DNA of 64,000 nucleotides from Centroberyx gerrardi (lineage: Eukaryota > Chordata > Actinopteri > Beryciformes > Berycidae). Shown in pieces: positions 46,723 to 59,470 of the stretch. The translations under genes and the position numbers were made by a program. The notes below the pieces were generated by a model. That model did not search any database. It saw only the letters and a program-made list of their open reading frames with translations, and had not been told where the DNA came from. The first letter of the stretch is position 1; each line of letters begins with the position of its first letter. The DNA lies in NCBI RefSeq assembly GCF_048128805.1, contig NC_136020.1, positions 5,364,501 through 5,428,500 of the forward strand, read 5' to 3'.

Positions 46723-49700
46723 TTAGTAAGTGTCTTTCAGCAGCCCCAGTTTCCTCAGCGCTTCCCTGCGTGACTCATCCGTCGCTCCCCGTCCGGAAAA
46801 CTGCACGGTGATGCCCTGGGAACGGAACGAGGCCGGTTTGGAGATGGACCTCCGCCTGGATTCGGGGGAAGGGGGTCGGCCCACTACTTTCTGGGGGCTG
46901 AAAGAGCTTTGGTGGGGGTGGTGGCGGGCGGGTCTGGGGGCCGGGGTCGGGGCTGGAGCTTTGGAAGTCCTCGCCGGGCTGAAGGAAGGGGGATTGGAGC
47001 TGGTGGAGGGTGTTATGGTTCGGGTCTTGCCTCCGTAACTGTTGAGCTCGTAGGGTAGTGTTTCCGGTTTGGTGGGGGATGGCAACGTTCTGCTCTTGTC
47101 AATGTGAGAGCTGAGGATGTCGGGGAGGTCGCTCCTGGTCATGGGCACAGAGGCAGTGGCCATGACTTTGGTCTTTCCTCCGAAGCTGTTGAAGTCACTG
47201 GGGTTAGCCAATGCGGACGGGAGGGTTTTGCTATCATGGCCGCCTGTAGAAACCGCAGGCTCGCTTTTGGAGGAAGCAGAAGGGTTGACCACGATGGTTT
47301 TCCCTCCATAGCTGTTGAAGTCCAAAGAGGCAACCTCGGGTGGAGGGGCTGGCAAGACTGGCGGCTTGCTTTCAGAGGGAGGTGGGGGGTAGCTGCTTTG
47401 TGTGACTGTTGCAGGAGGTGAGGGGTTCATCTGAGGGGTTTTATCTCCAGAGTTGGTCAGCACCGTCTCTGGTTTTCTGTCAGCATGACTTTGGCTCTGG
47501 ATTGGGCTGGGAATATTGGCCACAGGAGGTTCGGTGCTGGTTTCTGTATCTGTGGTAAGAGGTGGGATGGTACTGTTAGGGGTGATAAGGACAGACATAC
47601 CCCCGGACATGGCACGGTTCCTGGTCAGGCCCAGCTTAGACAGCGCCTCCTGCCTGGATTTGTCTGGCGTGGGATCCCTGAAGGAAACGCTACGTGTGGG
47701 AACGTTTCGAGACTTTTGTGGCGAGACCTGCTGAGGGTCTTCCAGCTCCAGAGGGTGCGATGTCCCTGTTAGGTTAGCCAGCATCTGCGCCCGCCTCTCC
47801 TGGATGTTCACGTTAGCCAGCGACTGGTTGTGGTGCTCTTTGCTGCCGAGCATCACGCTGATGTTAGCAGGGAAGCGGGTGGGCTTGACGGAGGTAGGAG
47901 GGCCCTGTTTGGCTGAATGGTCGGAGCTGTAGCTTGGCGGCTTATCAGACTCCAGGCTCGAATGGCGGAGAAGAGAGGAGGGATGGAAACTGGAGGTTCC
48001 ACTCGCCTGGTTCTCAGCTATCTTCTGGGCAATCAGGACCGGGGTGGGGATGCAGCCTGGGGGGTGGTAGGAAAAGTGGCTATCTGCAGGTCCATAGCTA
48101 CCGCTAGGTAGGGGAGGGTTGTACTCCAAAGGCAAGCCGTCCATCGGATCACGCCTTGGCTTCATCTCAAAGTGGCTGTCAGGATTCACCGCCATAGTCT
48201 GGAAATCTAGGAGGGACACATTTCAAAGATTAATGCTTCAATTCTTAGTCCTCTCCTTTCAACTGACATGAATTACAAATATCATCTAGTTAGAGCTGCA
48301 CTAGGCAACTTTGCACGTTGGTGGCTCCAGATGGCAGCGAGAACTTCAATACCCAGAAATCCTGTAACATGATGTCAGTAAACTGCACACAGCACGCTCA
48401 TGTTTGCCAACCTGGCCGGTCTGTGATGCTTTATACCAAAGAATACCAAACGTACGAGAAAGGCTGTTTAGGAGACTCTTTGTATTTCACTCCTAAGTTT
48501 CAGTTCATCACCTGTTGTAGGTGGAGAAATGTTTTTTTCTAATGGACTGTAAATAAAGGCTGTTAGGCCAAGCTGAGCAGTACACTACCTGGAATGGTGG
48601 GATGGAAAAGTGGCTCTTTGGTCTGGACAAGGTCCGGTTCTGGTTGGACCAGGTCTATAATGTCCTGGTCTTTGGGACTGGGGGGTATGTCCGGGAAGGA
48701 GGACATGGGCCCAGGGCTGAAGCTCGGTGCAGAGGGCAAGGTGGGGGGTCCGTCTACCTCCTCGATGGGACTGCTGCTCAACGGGGGCTTCGCCGGCCCT
48801 TGCTTTTGCTCGTCCTCCTCCAAGCTCTCCTCCAGGGAGACGATGGTCTCCTCGAAGAACAGGATGCACTCCTGCTCCTCCTGGCTCAGGAACTGCAGCG
48901 TCTCGTCTTCCTGTCAGGGGCCATACAAAGCAAGAGTCCTGCTTATTACTGGAGCCTGGACTGTATACCTTGTCACATCAATACCAATCTTTTGGCGTTG
49001 CATTCCACTCTGTGTGGTAGAAGCATCACCATCATAGCCACGACTTTGTTATTGAACATCATTACTTGAGTCTTACCCTTGTGAAATGATGCAAAGCAGT
49101 GCCTTTCCATTCATGGTGGCACTGAAAACCCTGTGTCAAGCCATTGAACTGGCTTTCTCATACAGTAGGTGTGTGTGTGTGTGAGTGTGTGTGTGCGTAC
49201 AGAGAGAACACAGGGCTGTTTGTTCCTGCATCCCAACCTTCCAAACTTCTTTCCCACCCTATATTTAGCTCAAACGCCCCTCTCTTCTATGGGAGGGGTC
49301 TAAACCTTGACAGCCCCTCCCTCCCTCCTTCCCTCTCTCCATCCCTGCTTCTTGCCTTCATGGCTACCTGTCCTGCTTCACACAGGGCAGCCCCTGTACA
49401 CGACACAATGGGGTGTCCAATAACAGCCGCTGCCTGCCTCGATGGCTGGGCTGCTGGGTGACTATTGATTTTTCCGCTGCACCCTGAGGTCTTTTTCAGT
49501 CCAGACGAAGGTCAAGTCCACCTATTTAAACCAAACCACATGGCTTTAGGGAGTAGGTATTATCCCCAACAGCCAAACATGATGCACTTAGAGGTAAGTA
49601 GAGTGCACATTAGTAGACACAGTGACAATACAATGTACAACAACACATTGTTTTGATCACATATCGTGTATTACTACAATTATATTGCCACTGGCCAAGC

Positions 49701-52248
49701 TGAAGGTGCTTATTTGTGCTATTTTAAGATTATGACATTCAGTTTGTGGTTGACATGGTAAACAGGGTTACCATGGCGGCAGGCGGATGTCTGATGCTGA
49801 CATGAACGTTGTGCGAAGAGCCAACCGGTGGCACGGCGAGGTGAACGCGAGGCTTGTTTTGCTTTACACATAGACACAAAGACACCTGTGGCAACACCCA
49901 ACTGAAACCAATACGAGATAAAACTGATATGCTGGTTTCAGCAAGAATGAATGATGTCTATTGTCGTAATGGAGCCAAGACCCAGAAAACTGCAGCTTAA
50001 CCGGTTCGGCTGTGTTGTGTGTTGATAAATGCGTGTCATCCCCAAGGCATGCAAAGGGATTAAGTTGTTAAGCGAGTGTAATTTCTGCGTGTCCGCGAGG
50101 ACCGGTTGCGTTGTATAAACACAACGCACTGCTCAGTCAAGGGTGAATCACAGAACAATAAGCATCAGCTCTTAACTTGATAACCAACACATTGAGGCTT
50201 ATCGTTAGTAATAGACAGCTGAAAATAAATGCTTTGAAATGAAATAAAGGCGTGTGGAGTTTTTGGCAAGGTGTTACTAGTCGAATTCACCGTGAAAAAG
50301 ATTTTCCACACACTTAGAGCTTAGAATTATATGGGTTCTATCTGACTTTTTTCTTAATCAAAATTGAATTATCCACGTATTCATGATCTTTGAATGTTAC
50401 TTAATGCCTTTTGGGGTTAAATATTTAAAAAGATAGAAAGTACAGAACAGTTTTCCCAGCTGGATTGTGAAATCTTTGATGCTCAACATTGCAGAATGGC
50501 ACTTCACCCAGATAGAAGGTTATAATTCCAAGCTCATGATTTATCATGTATCCACGGTCTGATAAAGCTCCTGCAGACTTAAAGCTTGGCTCAGTAAATG
50601 TAAATTACATGAATCTAAGTGTGCAGAGGATCCTTTTCGCCCTGTGAGATGAAATAAAGGTACAAGAAGACTTAATACCGACCCAAAGTCAATTACTGAT
50701 TAACCATAATGGTTTCCTAATACTCACGCTTGGCCTGGAGTTTCTCCTGGCCGCTCCGTTGACACCGAAGTGGAGCGGAGGATTGGCCTGCAGATGGACG
50801 TCCATGGTAACCGGGTCAGAGGTCAGCTGGCCTTTGGACATCTCATGGAGGGCTTCCAGTCTTCTTCTCTAGGAGAAAACCAGAAGCGTGTCCGGGCTCA
50901 CTCTGAAGAATCATCGAATCCTCTCATTTCAACCAGAGCCTGGAAAACAGAGGGAGAGAGAGAGAGAGACAACAAACAGAGTGAGAAGAGTGAAAGATAA
51001 AATATCACCGTGACAGAGAGGAAGAGAGGCTTTGATGGCCACTCTACACACTCATGTGGGTCTACTCAGCACACAAGACCAGTTCACCTTCTGCTGTTTG
51101 TTATGCAAATACAAACGGTCTACTCCAACCGACACTCAACTGACTCCTCAACCAGAAGTGCTTCAAGGTCAGCACCTGTACTTGAGGAAGCTTTCGCCTT
51201 CGCAATCACAAGAAACAGCTGAGTGCATCCACTTGGGCTGGAAGTCCTCGCTGTTTTGTTTATGTTTCTAGTAGTGTGCCAGTCTTTATTCCTGTCTCTC
51301 TGGAGGTGACAGCACAGCATCACAACAGAGGCCTGACGGACCAGTTCTCCTAGATCAGGTGGAGCTGGAAACCAGGCTCCAAAGCAGCAGCGGTGGTTTG
51401 TCAAGTGGGTGATTTAGCCAGCACATTCCTTTCTAAAGCAGTTCTGATAAGGACTAAAGCAAGATGGTGCGTTGCTGTGGTCTGGAGCCAAATAGCACAA
51501 ACTGAGATCTGAACAAAACAGGCTAAAGGCAACAGCAGACTTACAGCTGACCCTCTCAAAAAGAAAGCATACTGATCCACCCCTGGCTTTGATAAATGTG
51601 AGAGGATACAATACAATTATCACAGCAAAACTATAAACTTTATACACTAACCTATAGGAATATTACAGTGATATAGAACGTAAAACACCATTAAGTATAA
51701 GGTCACTATAAACTCATTACTGAGTACCAGAGACACACTAAAAGTATCTATAGGAAAATTATAAGGATATTATAGAGATACTATAGAAGATAAAAATGCC
51801 ATAGAGTACAATAGGGTCACTGTAAATTCACTATTGAGTATCACAGACACAGTATAAGTCTCTATATGAATATTATAGGAATATTATAGAGATACTATAG
51901 GAGATAAAAATACCATAGAGTACAATAGGGTCACTGTAAATTCACTATTGAGTACAAGAGACACACTATAATTCTCTATAGGAATATAATAGGAATATTA
52001 TAGAGATACTATAGGAGATAAAAACACTGTAAAGTACTATTGAGAACCCCAGACGCACTAATAAGTCCATATAGGAATATTATAGTGACTTTCATTAGGG
52101 GAGGTAAGTAATATTAATAGTAATATTAAGTCAGATTAATCAATGACATCAAATTGATACTTTGGGACTGCTGTAAAGAAAGATTGCCAATAACAGTGAA
52201 ATAGTCAAAGATGTTTTGACTTACCCAACATCTCCGCAGCAGCCGCAT
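46723..52248 (-). CDS. proser2: Proline and serine-rich protein 2
   Basis: PROSER2 is a poorly characterised, mostly disordered vertebrate protein. Exons in order: 52248-52225, 50868-50728, 48910-48589 and 48206-46723. They total 1,971 bases, 656 residues, longer than the human protein as I recall it (about 435). The conserved N-terminal core is RRRLEALHEMSKGQLTSDP, then EDETLQFLSQEEQECILFFE and ETIVSLEESLEEDEQKQ. The rest is Pro/Ser-rich. It carries three NS(Y/F)GGKT repeats and two copies of an R-x-EAL-x-KLGL motif, one of them at the C-terminus (REALRKLGLLKDTY). The short first exon (MRLLRRCW) is the likeliest start because its donor phase fits; the Met in HEMSKGQ is an alternative. Identity rests on sequence style and its place between upf2 and echdc3, as in humans. 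Confidence 0.88.
48290..48545. repeat. Dispersed repeat in a proser2 intron (GAGCTGCACTAGGCAACTTT type)
   Basis: It begins AGAGCTGCACTAGGCAACTT and continues GGTGGCTCCAGATGGCAGCG, a word order seen in a common fish repeat. No ends or duplications were resolved. Confidence 0.4.
51640..52095. repeat. Tandem repeat, about 114-bp unit, about 4 copies, proser2 intron 1
   Basis: The word CACTGTAAATTCACTATTGA recurs at 51,818 and 51,932, a spacing of 114 bases. ATAGAGTACAATAGGGT and GGAATATTATAGAGATACTA recur with the same period. The first and last copies are degenerate. The core CTATAGGAATATTATAG is nearly palindromic. Related single words lie at 52,700-52,790 and 55,228-55,260. Confidence 0.85.
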
Positions 52249-53589
52249 CGCTTTCACAGCGACAGATCACATGTATATTTATAAATCAGCGACTTATGAG
52301 AGGGAAAACTGCTCAGTCGTTTTCCCCTCTAAGAGAAATCATGTATTTAATCTCCGACTTGGTCGTAAAAAAAATGCCCTGCTGCGCTCTCTCCGTGCGG
52401 ACTTGGTGAACTCCCCGTGCGTAATGGGGCCAAAGTGGCACATCGCGCACCAGTTTGAGCGGCGGGCAAACTCCACCCAACAGAGGGGGGAGGGAGGGAG
52501 GGGGGCGGTGGTTTCATTCAGGTGTGAGAATCAGTGTTGGCTCGTAAACCCAGTGTAGCTACCCAGCTTTTTATTGGCGGAATAAACTTTTATCCGCCTT
52601 GATAGTCTGACATAAATCTTAGGAGTTCAATTCACACATATATCAAAGTGATGCAGTTGGCATTTGTTAGATGGTTGATGATTTTTATTTCCAATGGTAT
52701 CGCTATAATATTCCTATAGGACTTGTACCTTTGCTGTGGCATTTGTAGAATATCCTTTATAGTATTCATTATAGGATTGCCTACAGTTATATGCAAAATT
52801 ATATCTTGATACACAGCCTTGCTTACATTTTTATATTTTGTTATGAATCCAAAACAATGTGTTCTCTTTGCACTGTATGTAAAGTGGTCAGACAAAATCC
52901 CTGTATATTTATTGCACTAAAGTGATTGTGGGAGTGATTACACTTTGACCTCAACGAGAAGAGCAGTTGGTGTTTCACTTTTCATGTCCAGGGTGTGTTT
53001 CATATTTTTTTGCAATAGAAAAAGAATATTTATAATAGTTTATACATCCCAGATTACAAGTGTTACACTGAAAGGAGAGTTTAAACAGATGCTGCAGCCT
53101 TGTCCACTATTCAGGATAGGCCTATTACGAAAAAAAAAAAAGTCATCAGTTTGCTTGTCAAAGTAAGGATGAAATTGAAAACATTTATGAAATTGGAATG
53201 AAACTACTGGATAAACAGGATTAAAATATGTAAGGCAGACATTCAGTTCCACAGATAGTGTGCTAAAGTAGACTGCGCCACCTAGTGGACACATGACAAA
53301 GAAAAACTATGAGGGTCAAGGGTCAATCAAGTCACAGCATTGTATCTGGGTAGAGAAATTATTATCTCATATATATATCAAGTTAAAGTCTTATTAATAT
53401 ACTTCCATTTGGGCTGTTCCACACATCACATAGAACAACTTTTGCCCTCAAAACAAAAATATGACGTATAATAATCTATGTAAAAATAAGTAATAGTGCA
53501 TACAGTGAAACCTTTGATTAAAATAGTCATCCATGTCATTGGACTAACGTCTAAGCAGCGAAATAATAATGATAACCTGTTATTTATTT

Positions 53590-53665
53590 TTCTCGGGGAC
53601 CCTCTGGAACACGGTCAAGGACCCCTGGAGGTCCCAGGACCCCACTTTTACGGACCACTGTTGTA
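53590..53665 (-). mobile_element. hAT-like repeat fragment
   Basis: The plus strand reads AAGGACCCCTGGAGGTCCCA and ends ACGGACCACTG. It is the reverse-strand counterpart of the CAGTGGTTCTCAAAGTGGGG family seen at 3,752. Confidence 0.45.
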
Positions 53666-54379
53666 AGCATCCTTTATTTACACGTCCACTTGGTTGAGGG
53701 CTTTTATTGTGAAAGCCCATCAGCCCGGAACTGTTTTGTTTTCGCTCGTTTGACCGGACCGGCAGGAACGGCACAAGACCAAAGATCATTCAAGTTTTTT
53801 TAAAGATGAATTACTCAGTAGTTTACAAATAAACTGTCCCATCTATAAGTAGACCTCACAGCAACTGATCTCAAAGTTTGTTTTTTCTCAAAAACCACTG
53901 AACACACACACAAAAAAAAAAATGCTTTGGATGCTGGATGTTAACACTACTTTTGGCTTGTGTGTGACTTGGTCCAAATAAATTAACCTTACATGTTTTT
54001 AATGAAAGAAAACAACAACATGTAATACCAGGCCACTTTCTCATTAGTGTCAAAAACTGAAGGCATTGCCTGGTGTGCAATTTTTACCACAGAGCTGTCA
54101 TAACAATAACATAACAATAGCATACAATTTGGATTCTTTATGGAGAATGAAAATTGGAGTATTTCTCGGTATTATAGTTAGTGCTATTTCATCCATAAAC
54201 ATTATTTTTTACAGTTAAGAGAATAAAAGTGCTCCTAAATATATAATATGATGAATTCATATGAAAAGTTTAGACCCCTTTTCCTATTTTTTACATGCTG
54301 CTCGGGTGTTTTCAAAGTATTTTCACTGTAATGTGTGTAACTGTGGTTAAATTAAACACAAACAAAAAATAATCTGTAC

Positions 54380-54502
54380 TTGTTTTTGCACGTCGCGCTA
54401 CGTGATGACGTTTGTGGTACCCGGAAACAGGGAAGAGTGGGAGGTCTTCGCTTTATCCCTTCTTTGTCGTTTGACAGGACAGGACAGTGACAAGAGCAAA
54501 AC
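54380..54502 (+). promoter_or_regulatory. echdc3: echdc3 promoter and 5' UTR
   Basis: A short CpG-containing stretch carries a CRE-like TGATGACGTTT (near 54,404) and CGTCGCGCTACGTGA. It lies just upstream of the echdc3 start, in otherwise AT-rich DNA. No TATA box. Confidence 0.45.
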
Positions 54503-55655
54503 ATGGCCCGTAGTCTACTGTGCAGAGCCGTGGATGTAGTTCAGCTCAGCAGGTTAACGCTGCTGACCGGGACACGGTTATACTCTCAGACTCAAACGGA
54601 GCCGCTGACCGTGAGGCAGCAAAACAACGGAATAAGGTTGAGTGAGTTATCATGTTACTGTGTCCGTCGTCTTAGCTGGATAGCTTGGAGATGAACTGTG
54701 TGGCAAACTCCATTCAACAATCTGGCATTCTTGCTTATCGGCAAACGAACACACCTCATAGCACATGACATGAGACGTTTTCCGACTCGTTAGGGTCCTC
54801 TGATAAATTCGGCGTACAACTAATCCACAGAGCACAACATTACCTCCATAAAATCACTTTTAGAATTGGTTCGCACATCCACCATGGTGTGTTTTGCTGG
54901 AAGAAGATAGGAATGACAGGCAAACACGTAGTAAAAGTTGAAACTTAATCGAAATAAGTGTTGCTTCGTGTATTGGATGTATGCCGAAGTAAATAATGTC
55001 TCCTAACTATTTGTAAAAGGTCTAAAGTTGTATTCTACCAGGTGAGAACGTTTGAATAAGAAATGAAACATTAAATTCAGACTATTGAATGGAGTTTGGC
55101 GTTCAGTCCATAGGAGAGAAGGGCATGTATTGGGGTTAGCAGGTTACATAAGTTAGACTGTTGGCTAGTTGTTCAGTCTAGTCTTACTGTAAGGCCATTA
55201 AAGACCCTTTACACTAACCCTAAAGAAAAATCACTATAATATTCCCATACTATTCCTATATTCTTTGACACCTAATTCGTTGAGAGCAAATATGTCTCTA
55301 TGTTAATGACACTTTTTATGTTTTCAGGAGAATAATATTGAACAATCCCAAGAAGAGAAATGCTCTGTCCTTGTCCATGTTGGAATCACTCAGAGAGAAC
55401 ATCCTCACTGATGTCGACAGTGACGACCTCAGAGTTATTATCATATCAGGTATAATATTGACGTGTGTGTGTCAGTGTGTGAGAGAGAGAAAGAGAGCGA
55501 GATGTTATTCTAACTGTGTAATGTGTGTGTGTGTGTGCGTGTGTGTGTCAGCGAACGGTCCAGTGTTTTCCTCCGGGCATGACCTGAAGGAGCTGACGTC
55601 GGCACAGGGCCGAGAATATCACACACAGGTGTTCCAGAGCTGTGCAGAGGTTAGT

Positions 55656-55699
<44 letters not shown>

Positions 55700-56497
55700 C
55701 ACAGACACACACACACACATTAAATCCACTCCCTCTTGCGTTTCAGGTAATGACTCTGGTACAAGACATACCTGTGCCTGTGATCGCCATGGTGAACGGC
55801 GTCGCCACGGCAGCAGGTTGCCAACTGGTGGCCAGCTGCGACGTCGCCGTGGCGACGGAGAAGTCCACCTTCGCCACCCCGGGCGTCAACGTGGGCCTGT
55901 TCTGCTCGACGCCAGCGGTGGCCATAGGAAGAGCGGTGCCCAGGAAGGTAAACATGGGAGTCCATTTGACAAATTCCCACAGGGATCAGTAAAGTTTTAT
56001 CTTATCTCTCACTTTTTTTTCCCAGGTCGCCATGGAGATGCTGTTCACGGGGACTCCCATCTCAGCCCGTGATGCTTTGCTGCACGGTCTGATCAGCAAG
56101 GTGGTGCCGGAGGAGCGGCTGGAGGAGGAGACGTTAGCCATCGCCCGGCGGGTGTGTCAGGCCAGCCGGCCGGTCGTGGCCCTCGGCAAGGCCACGTTCC
56201 AGAGGTGAGGAGGCTCTTCTGCTCTTCAAAGATCAGCCTGTCCCTTTCCATAGTGGTTGTGCATATGATTATGTCAGTGGTTCTTAAAGTAGGGTTAGGT
56301 TCAAGTTTACATGCTCTCCTTGACGTTGTTTTCCCCCCGCAAGACAAATGGCGCAGGGTCGAGACGCAGCCTACGCCACCGCCTCCAAGGTGATGGTGGA
56401 CAACCTGGCTCTCCGAGACGGCCAGGAGGGCATCCGGGCCTTCATCGAGAAACGCAAGCCGGTGTGGAGTCACAAGGCGGAGAAGGCCCACGACTGA
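54503..56497 (+). CDS. echdc3: Enoyl-CoA hydratase domain-containing protein 3
   Basis: ECHDC3 is a crotonase-fold protein predicted to act in mitochondria; its substrate is not established. Exons: 54503-54636, 55328-55449, 55552-55649, 55747-55947, 56026-56204 and 56344-56497. They total 888 bases, 295 residues (human 303). The N-terminus [20 protein letters not shown] is basic and amphipathic, as for a mitochondrial targeting peptide. The crotonase core includes [28 protein letters not shown] (oxyanion-hole region), [40 protein letters not shown] and [20 protein letters not shown], ending [14 protein letters not shown]. Exon 3 is flanked by a GT repeat upstream and an AC repeat downstream. 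Very close to human ECHDC3. Confidence 0.97.
54880..55105 (+). repeat. Dispersed repeat copy in echdc3 intron 1
   Basis: It reads TAAGTGTTGCTTCGTGTATT, GTATGCCGAAGT and TTTGTAAAAGGTCTAAAGTT. It is the third copy of the family at 1,350-1,560 and 2,690-3,340. This copy lacks the TTAA insertion and so shows the uninterrupted sequence. Confidence 0.6.
55522..55695 (+). repeat. GT and AC microsatellites flanking echdc3 exon 3
   Basis: A GT-rich run (55,522-55,548) makes up the acceptor region of intron 2. A 38-base AC run (55,658-55,695) starts nine bases into intron 3. Together they bracket the 98-base exon. Confidence 0.92.
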
Positions 56498-57370
56498 TGG
56501 ATGGATGGAAGGACGGAGAGGCCTTTACCACAGCTGATTACCGTACTACTCTAGTGATTATCCTGATTGTTGCACTTTGAATCTGGTGTCGGATCATGGG
56601 TGTGGAATATTCAAAGGCGTTCCAGATGAAATGTTCAGGCTACTGATAAGACCTGGGAAGTGTTTGTTGTGTTGCTTGTTGTTTTAGCGTTTGGCGATGA
56701 TATTGTATTTAGAAGTGAAACTCGCCAGATCACAAGCAAGGCAGGAGCTTTGAACTTGTTAGCTGGCTTCCCTGAGGATTTCCTCCCTGTTGCTGTGTGA
56801 TTAAGGCAAGTGAGCTGGACCAGTGTGTGCCTTAGGAAGAGGAAGGAAGGAATGCATTGGGACTTGAGATGTTCTGTGACAATAGTGGACTCACTAGAGT
56901 TAAAGTGCGCTGCTCTGACTATATATCTAATGTAAGGTACAATTGAATTAGGGTCCTTAAATGGCCACAAACTACTTTAATTTATTGAAGAAATATGAAT
57001 GGGCTGGTGATTTTATTTTTTTCATGGGATGCTCTGTTATACAGAGGATAAATGTAATGTAATCTTACACTGAACTGGTGAACTGGAGCTCTTGATGAAT
57101 GACAGCTATTGAGTGATTTCTCAAAATCTCCGAGGTGATGGGAATAAAAGTGTGAAATGCTTCCGTGCAACATGTCACCACATCAGTTGTGCAACAGGTT
57201 GCTGTTTTGCTGCATGGCCATGTGATGGTGTCACTGTCCTGATCTGAAAAGTGAAGGTTCAAAAAGCAAGACTTCAGAGGCTCCACTACAGCAGCAGCAG
57301 CAGCCAGCTGGCCATGCAATACTTCAAATCCTGTTTCTGTTTTCAAAATAAAAGTCTACGAATGGAGAGT
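56498..57370 (+). other. echdc3: echdc3 3' UTR with polyadenylation signal
   Basis: AATAAA at 57,347-57,352 follows the stop by about 850 bases. A CAG-type run (GCAGCAGCAGCAGC) sits near 57,290. Confidence 0.55.
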
Positions 57371-59460
57371 TGAGTTACTGTAAACATTTTGTATCAAGGG
57401 TACAGATTTTTTTCTTCATATATGGCTGGGTTTATTCATGTGCAAAAAATATTTTTTCATTGCTATTCAAACAGATGACTCCCCCTATAGAACTCAGTTT
57501 CGCATGATCCTCTACTCCCTCCCACACGACCTTAACCTACCACTTCACTTGGTATTGTTTTTGGTTAGTTTAGAGTTAAACAGTATCTTTGTAGGTAAGT
57601 GACAGTTCAGGTGCAGGTTAAGTTCAGATCTATCAGATCAAAATGGGCCCGCCTCCTGACCAATCAGCTCTCCGGAAACAGGCAGTTACCATTTCTACAG
57701 GATCCCAACATGGACAAAAATACTGCATTCAAATGAGAATGACAAGTAATAAAGAGAACAGTTACTTAGTTATTGATTAACAGACAGTCAGAAGGGTTTG
57801 CAGGGTGATGTGTTCAATAGGGTCGGCTAGTAGAATCACTTTGCTTTCCATGATAATTTATTATATCGGTGATATAGCAGGTACTTAACTGACCATATTA
57901 TCAATGAATTTACTTTACTGTTGCATATTAATTGCGCTGATAATTTTTCATTGCATTCCTGACAATTCAATGCAGCCTATTGCATTCATATTCCATCACT
58001 GCAGCCCTGAAGAACATGAGGCCGACTTTATGAATAGAAAATCTTTTCACAGCCTCAGTGCGTCCACAAACTATTTTATCAATGGAAAATATGCCCACTG
58101 TGTCCTAATGACGGACAGTTCGTCCAGTTGTAATGTTGTTTTGTAATGCTGACAATTATTCATTATAAGAGTTTGTTCTTCTTGAGAGAAGAACCCAATG
58201 TTAGTAATCCATTTCTTCCCGATACCCACGTGTTGAAAATGTCAGCAGTATATATTAGGGTTTATATAATAATTAGGTCTAGGTACAGGTTTTAAATGTC
58301 AAAGGTCATGACTGGGGTTTAGATTTAGCTTTTGTAGCACAGTGTAGGAGCCAGTCTGTAGTGATGTATTTCCATGGAGCTGCTCTGTAAGCAGTGCCAA
58401 CACTAAATTACAGGTTAGTCTCAGTAATAACAGTTGTCCCCCATCAGGGATCAAACCTTCTTAGAGTCTCAGGTGTTGATGGTTCAACCGAGTATTTATC
58501 CCAGTGAGCCTCTCAGCCTTTCCTCCAATTTATCCTCTTTACTTATGCAGATTCTCCGCACTACGGACAAAAATAACACGACACAGCTGAAGATTTGTGG
58601 GCCGGGGTTCAAAGCGACATCCCGGCGCATCACAAGCATCTCTTTAAGCTTCTCTTACCGTGGATTTGTCATCCTATTTATGTAAGTCTTCACACTGCTG
58701 ACAACAAACAGCCATTACCATGCAGGCTGCAGGGAGACAGGCATCAGAAGCGGGATTTTGTTGTTTCCTCGAGTGTTAGCTCATCCCACAAAGCTCTCAA
58801 CATGATGTGCTTCTGATGCCTTCATCAACTCAGAGATATACAATAACAGCATGGGAGTCAGGGGGTTGAATGGAGATGTTGACTGATCCTATCAAGCTAC
58901 CTACAAGCTATACCTCTGATGCCTTCACCAGCTTATTTATTTATAAGTAGACCATATTTTTTTATATAAATTGAAGCTGCCAGTATTTTTCCCCACTACT
59001 GAGTGTAACTTTAATCAGGAGACATCTTTACTTTGGCCTTACTTTTCCCTAAAAGACGCAGATCTGTATCAAATTTGAGACACTTTCAAATCGAATCCCT
59101 GACCAGAATATAATATTTATCCTGTTAACACCAATTCAAACGTTTCCCTCTTGGTTTGTGTGCTGGAACTTCATTTAAAGGATTCTGCATGTATCTAAAC
59201 TCACTCAAAAACACTTCACATCTCTTATTTACATGCTGCAGGCAGGTGAAATTAAATTTCCTCCAAAGCCCCGTTTCTCCACTAGGGGGCAGAGTATCCT
59301 AAAGAGAGGACAAGGCATGCAGCAGGAAAAGAAAGGGGTGGAAATAAATCTTGTAGGAATGTGCATGCTTGAGGATTTCCTACTACTCTACCTAGCGAGT
59401 GTATGACATAACCTCCCGTTCACGCCCAGTCAATGACAGATCCGCCGATTTCATTTTCAC
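57371..59460. other. Intergenic between echdc3 and usp6nl, no gene recognised
   Basis: The two genes converge here. No coding exon or well-bounded repeat was found. Confidence 0.45.
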
Positions 59461-59470
59461 CCCATCTCGT

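Noticed and set aside
47104-47421. Plus-strand frames opposite proser2
   Set aside because: They mirror the Pro/Ser codons of the real minus-strand exon and have no independent support.
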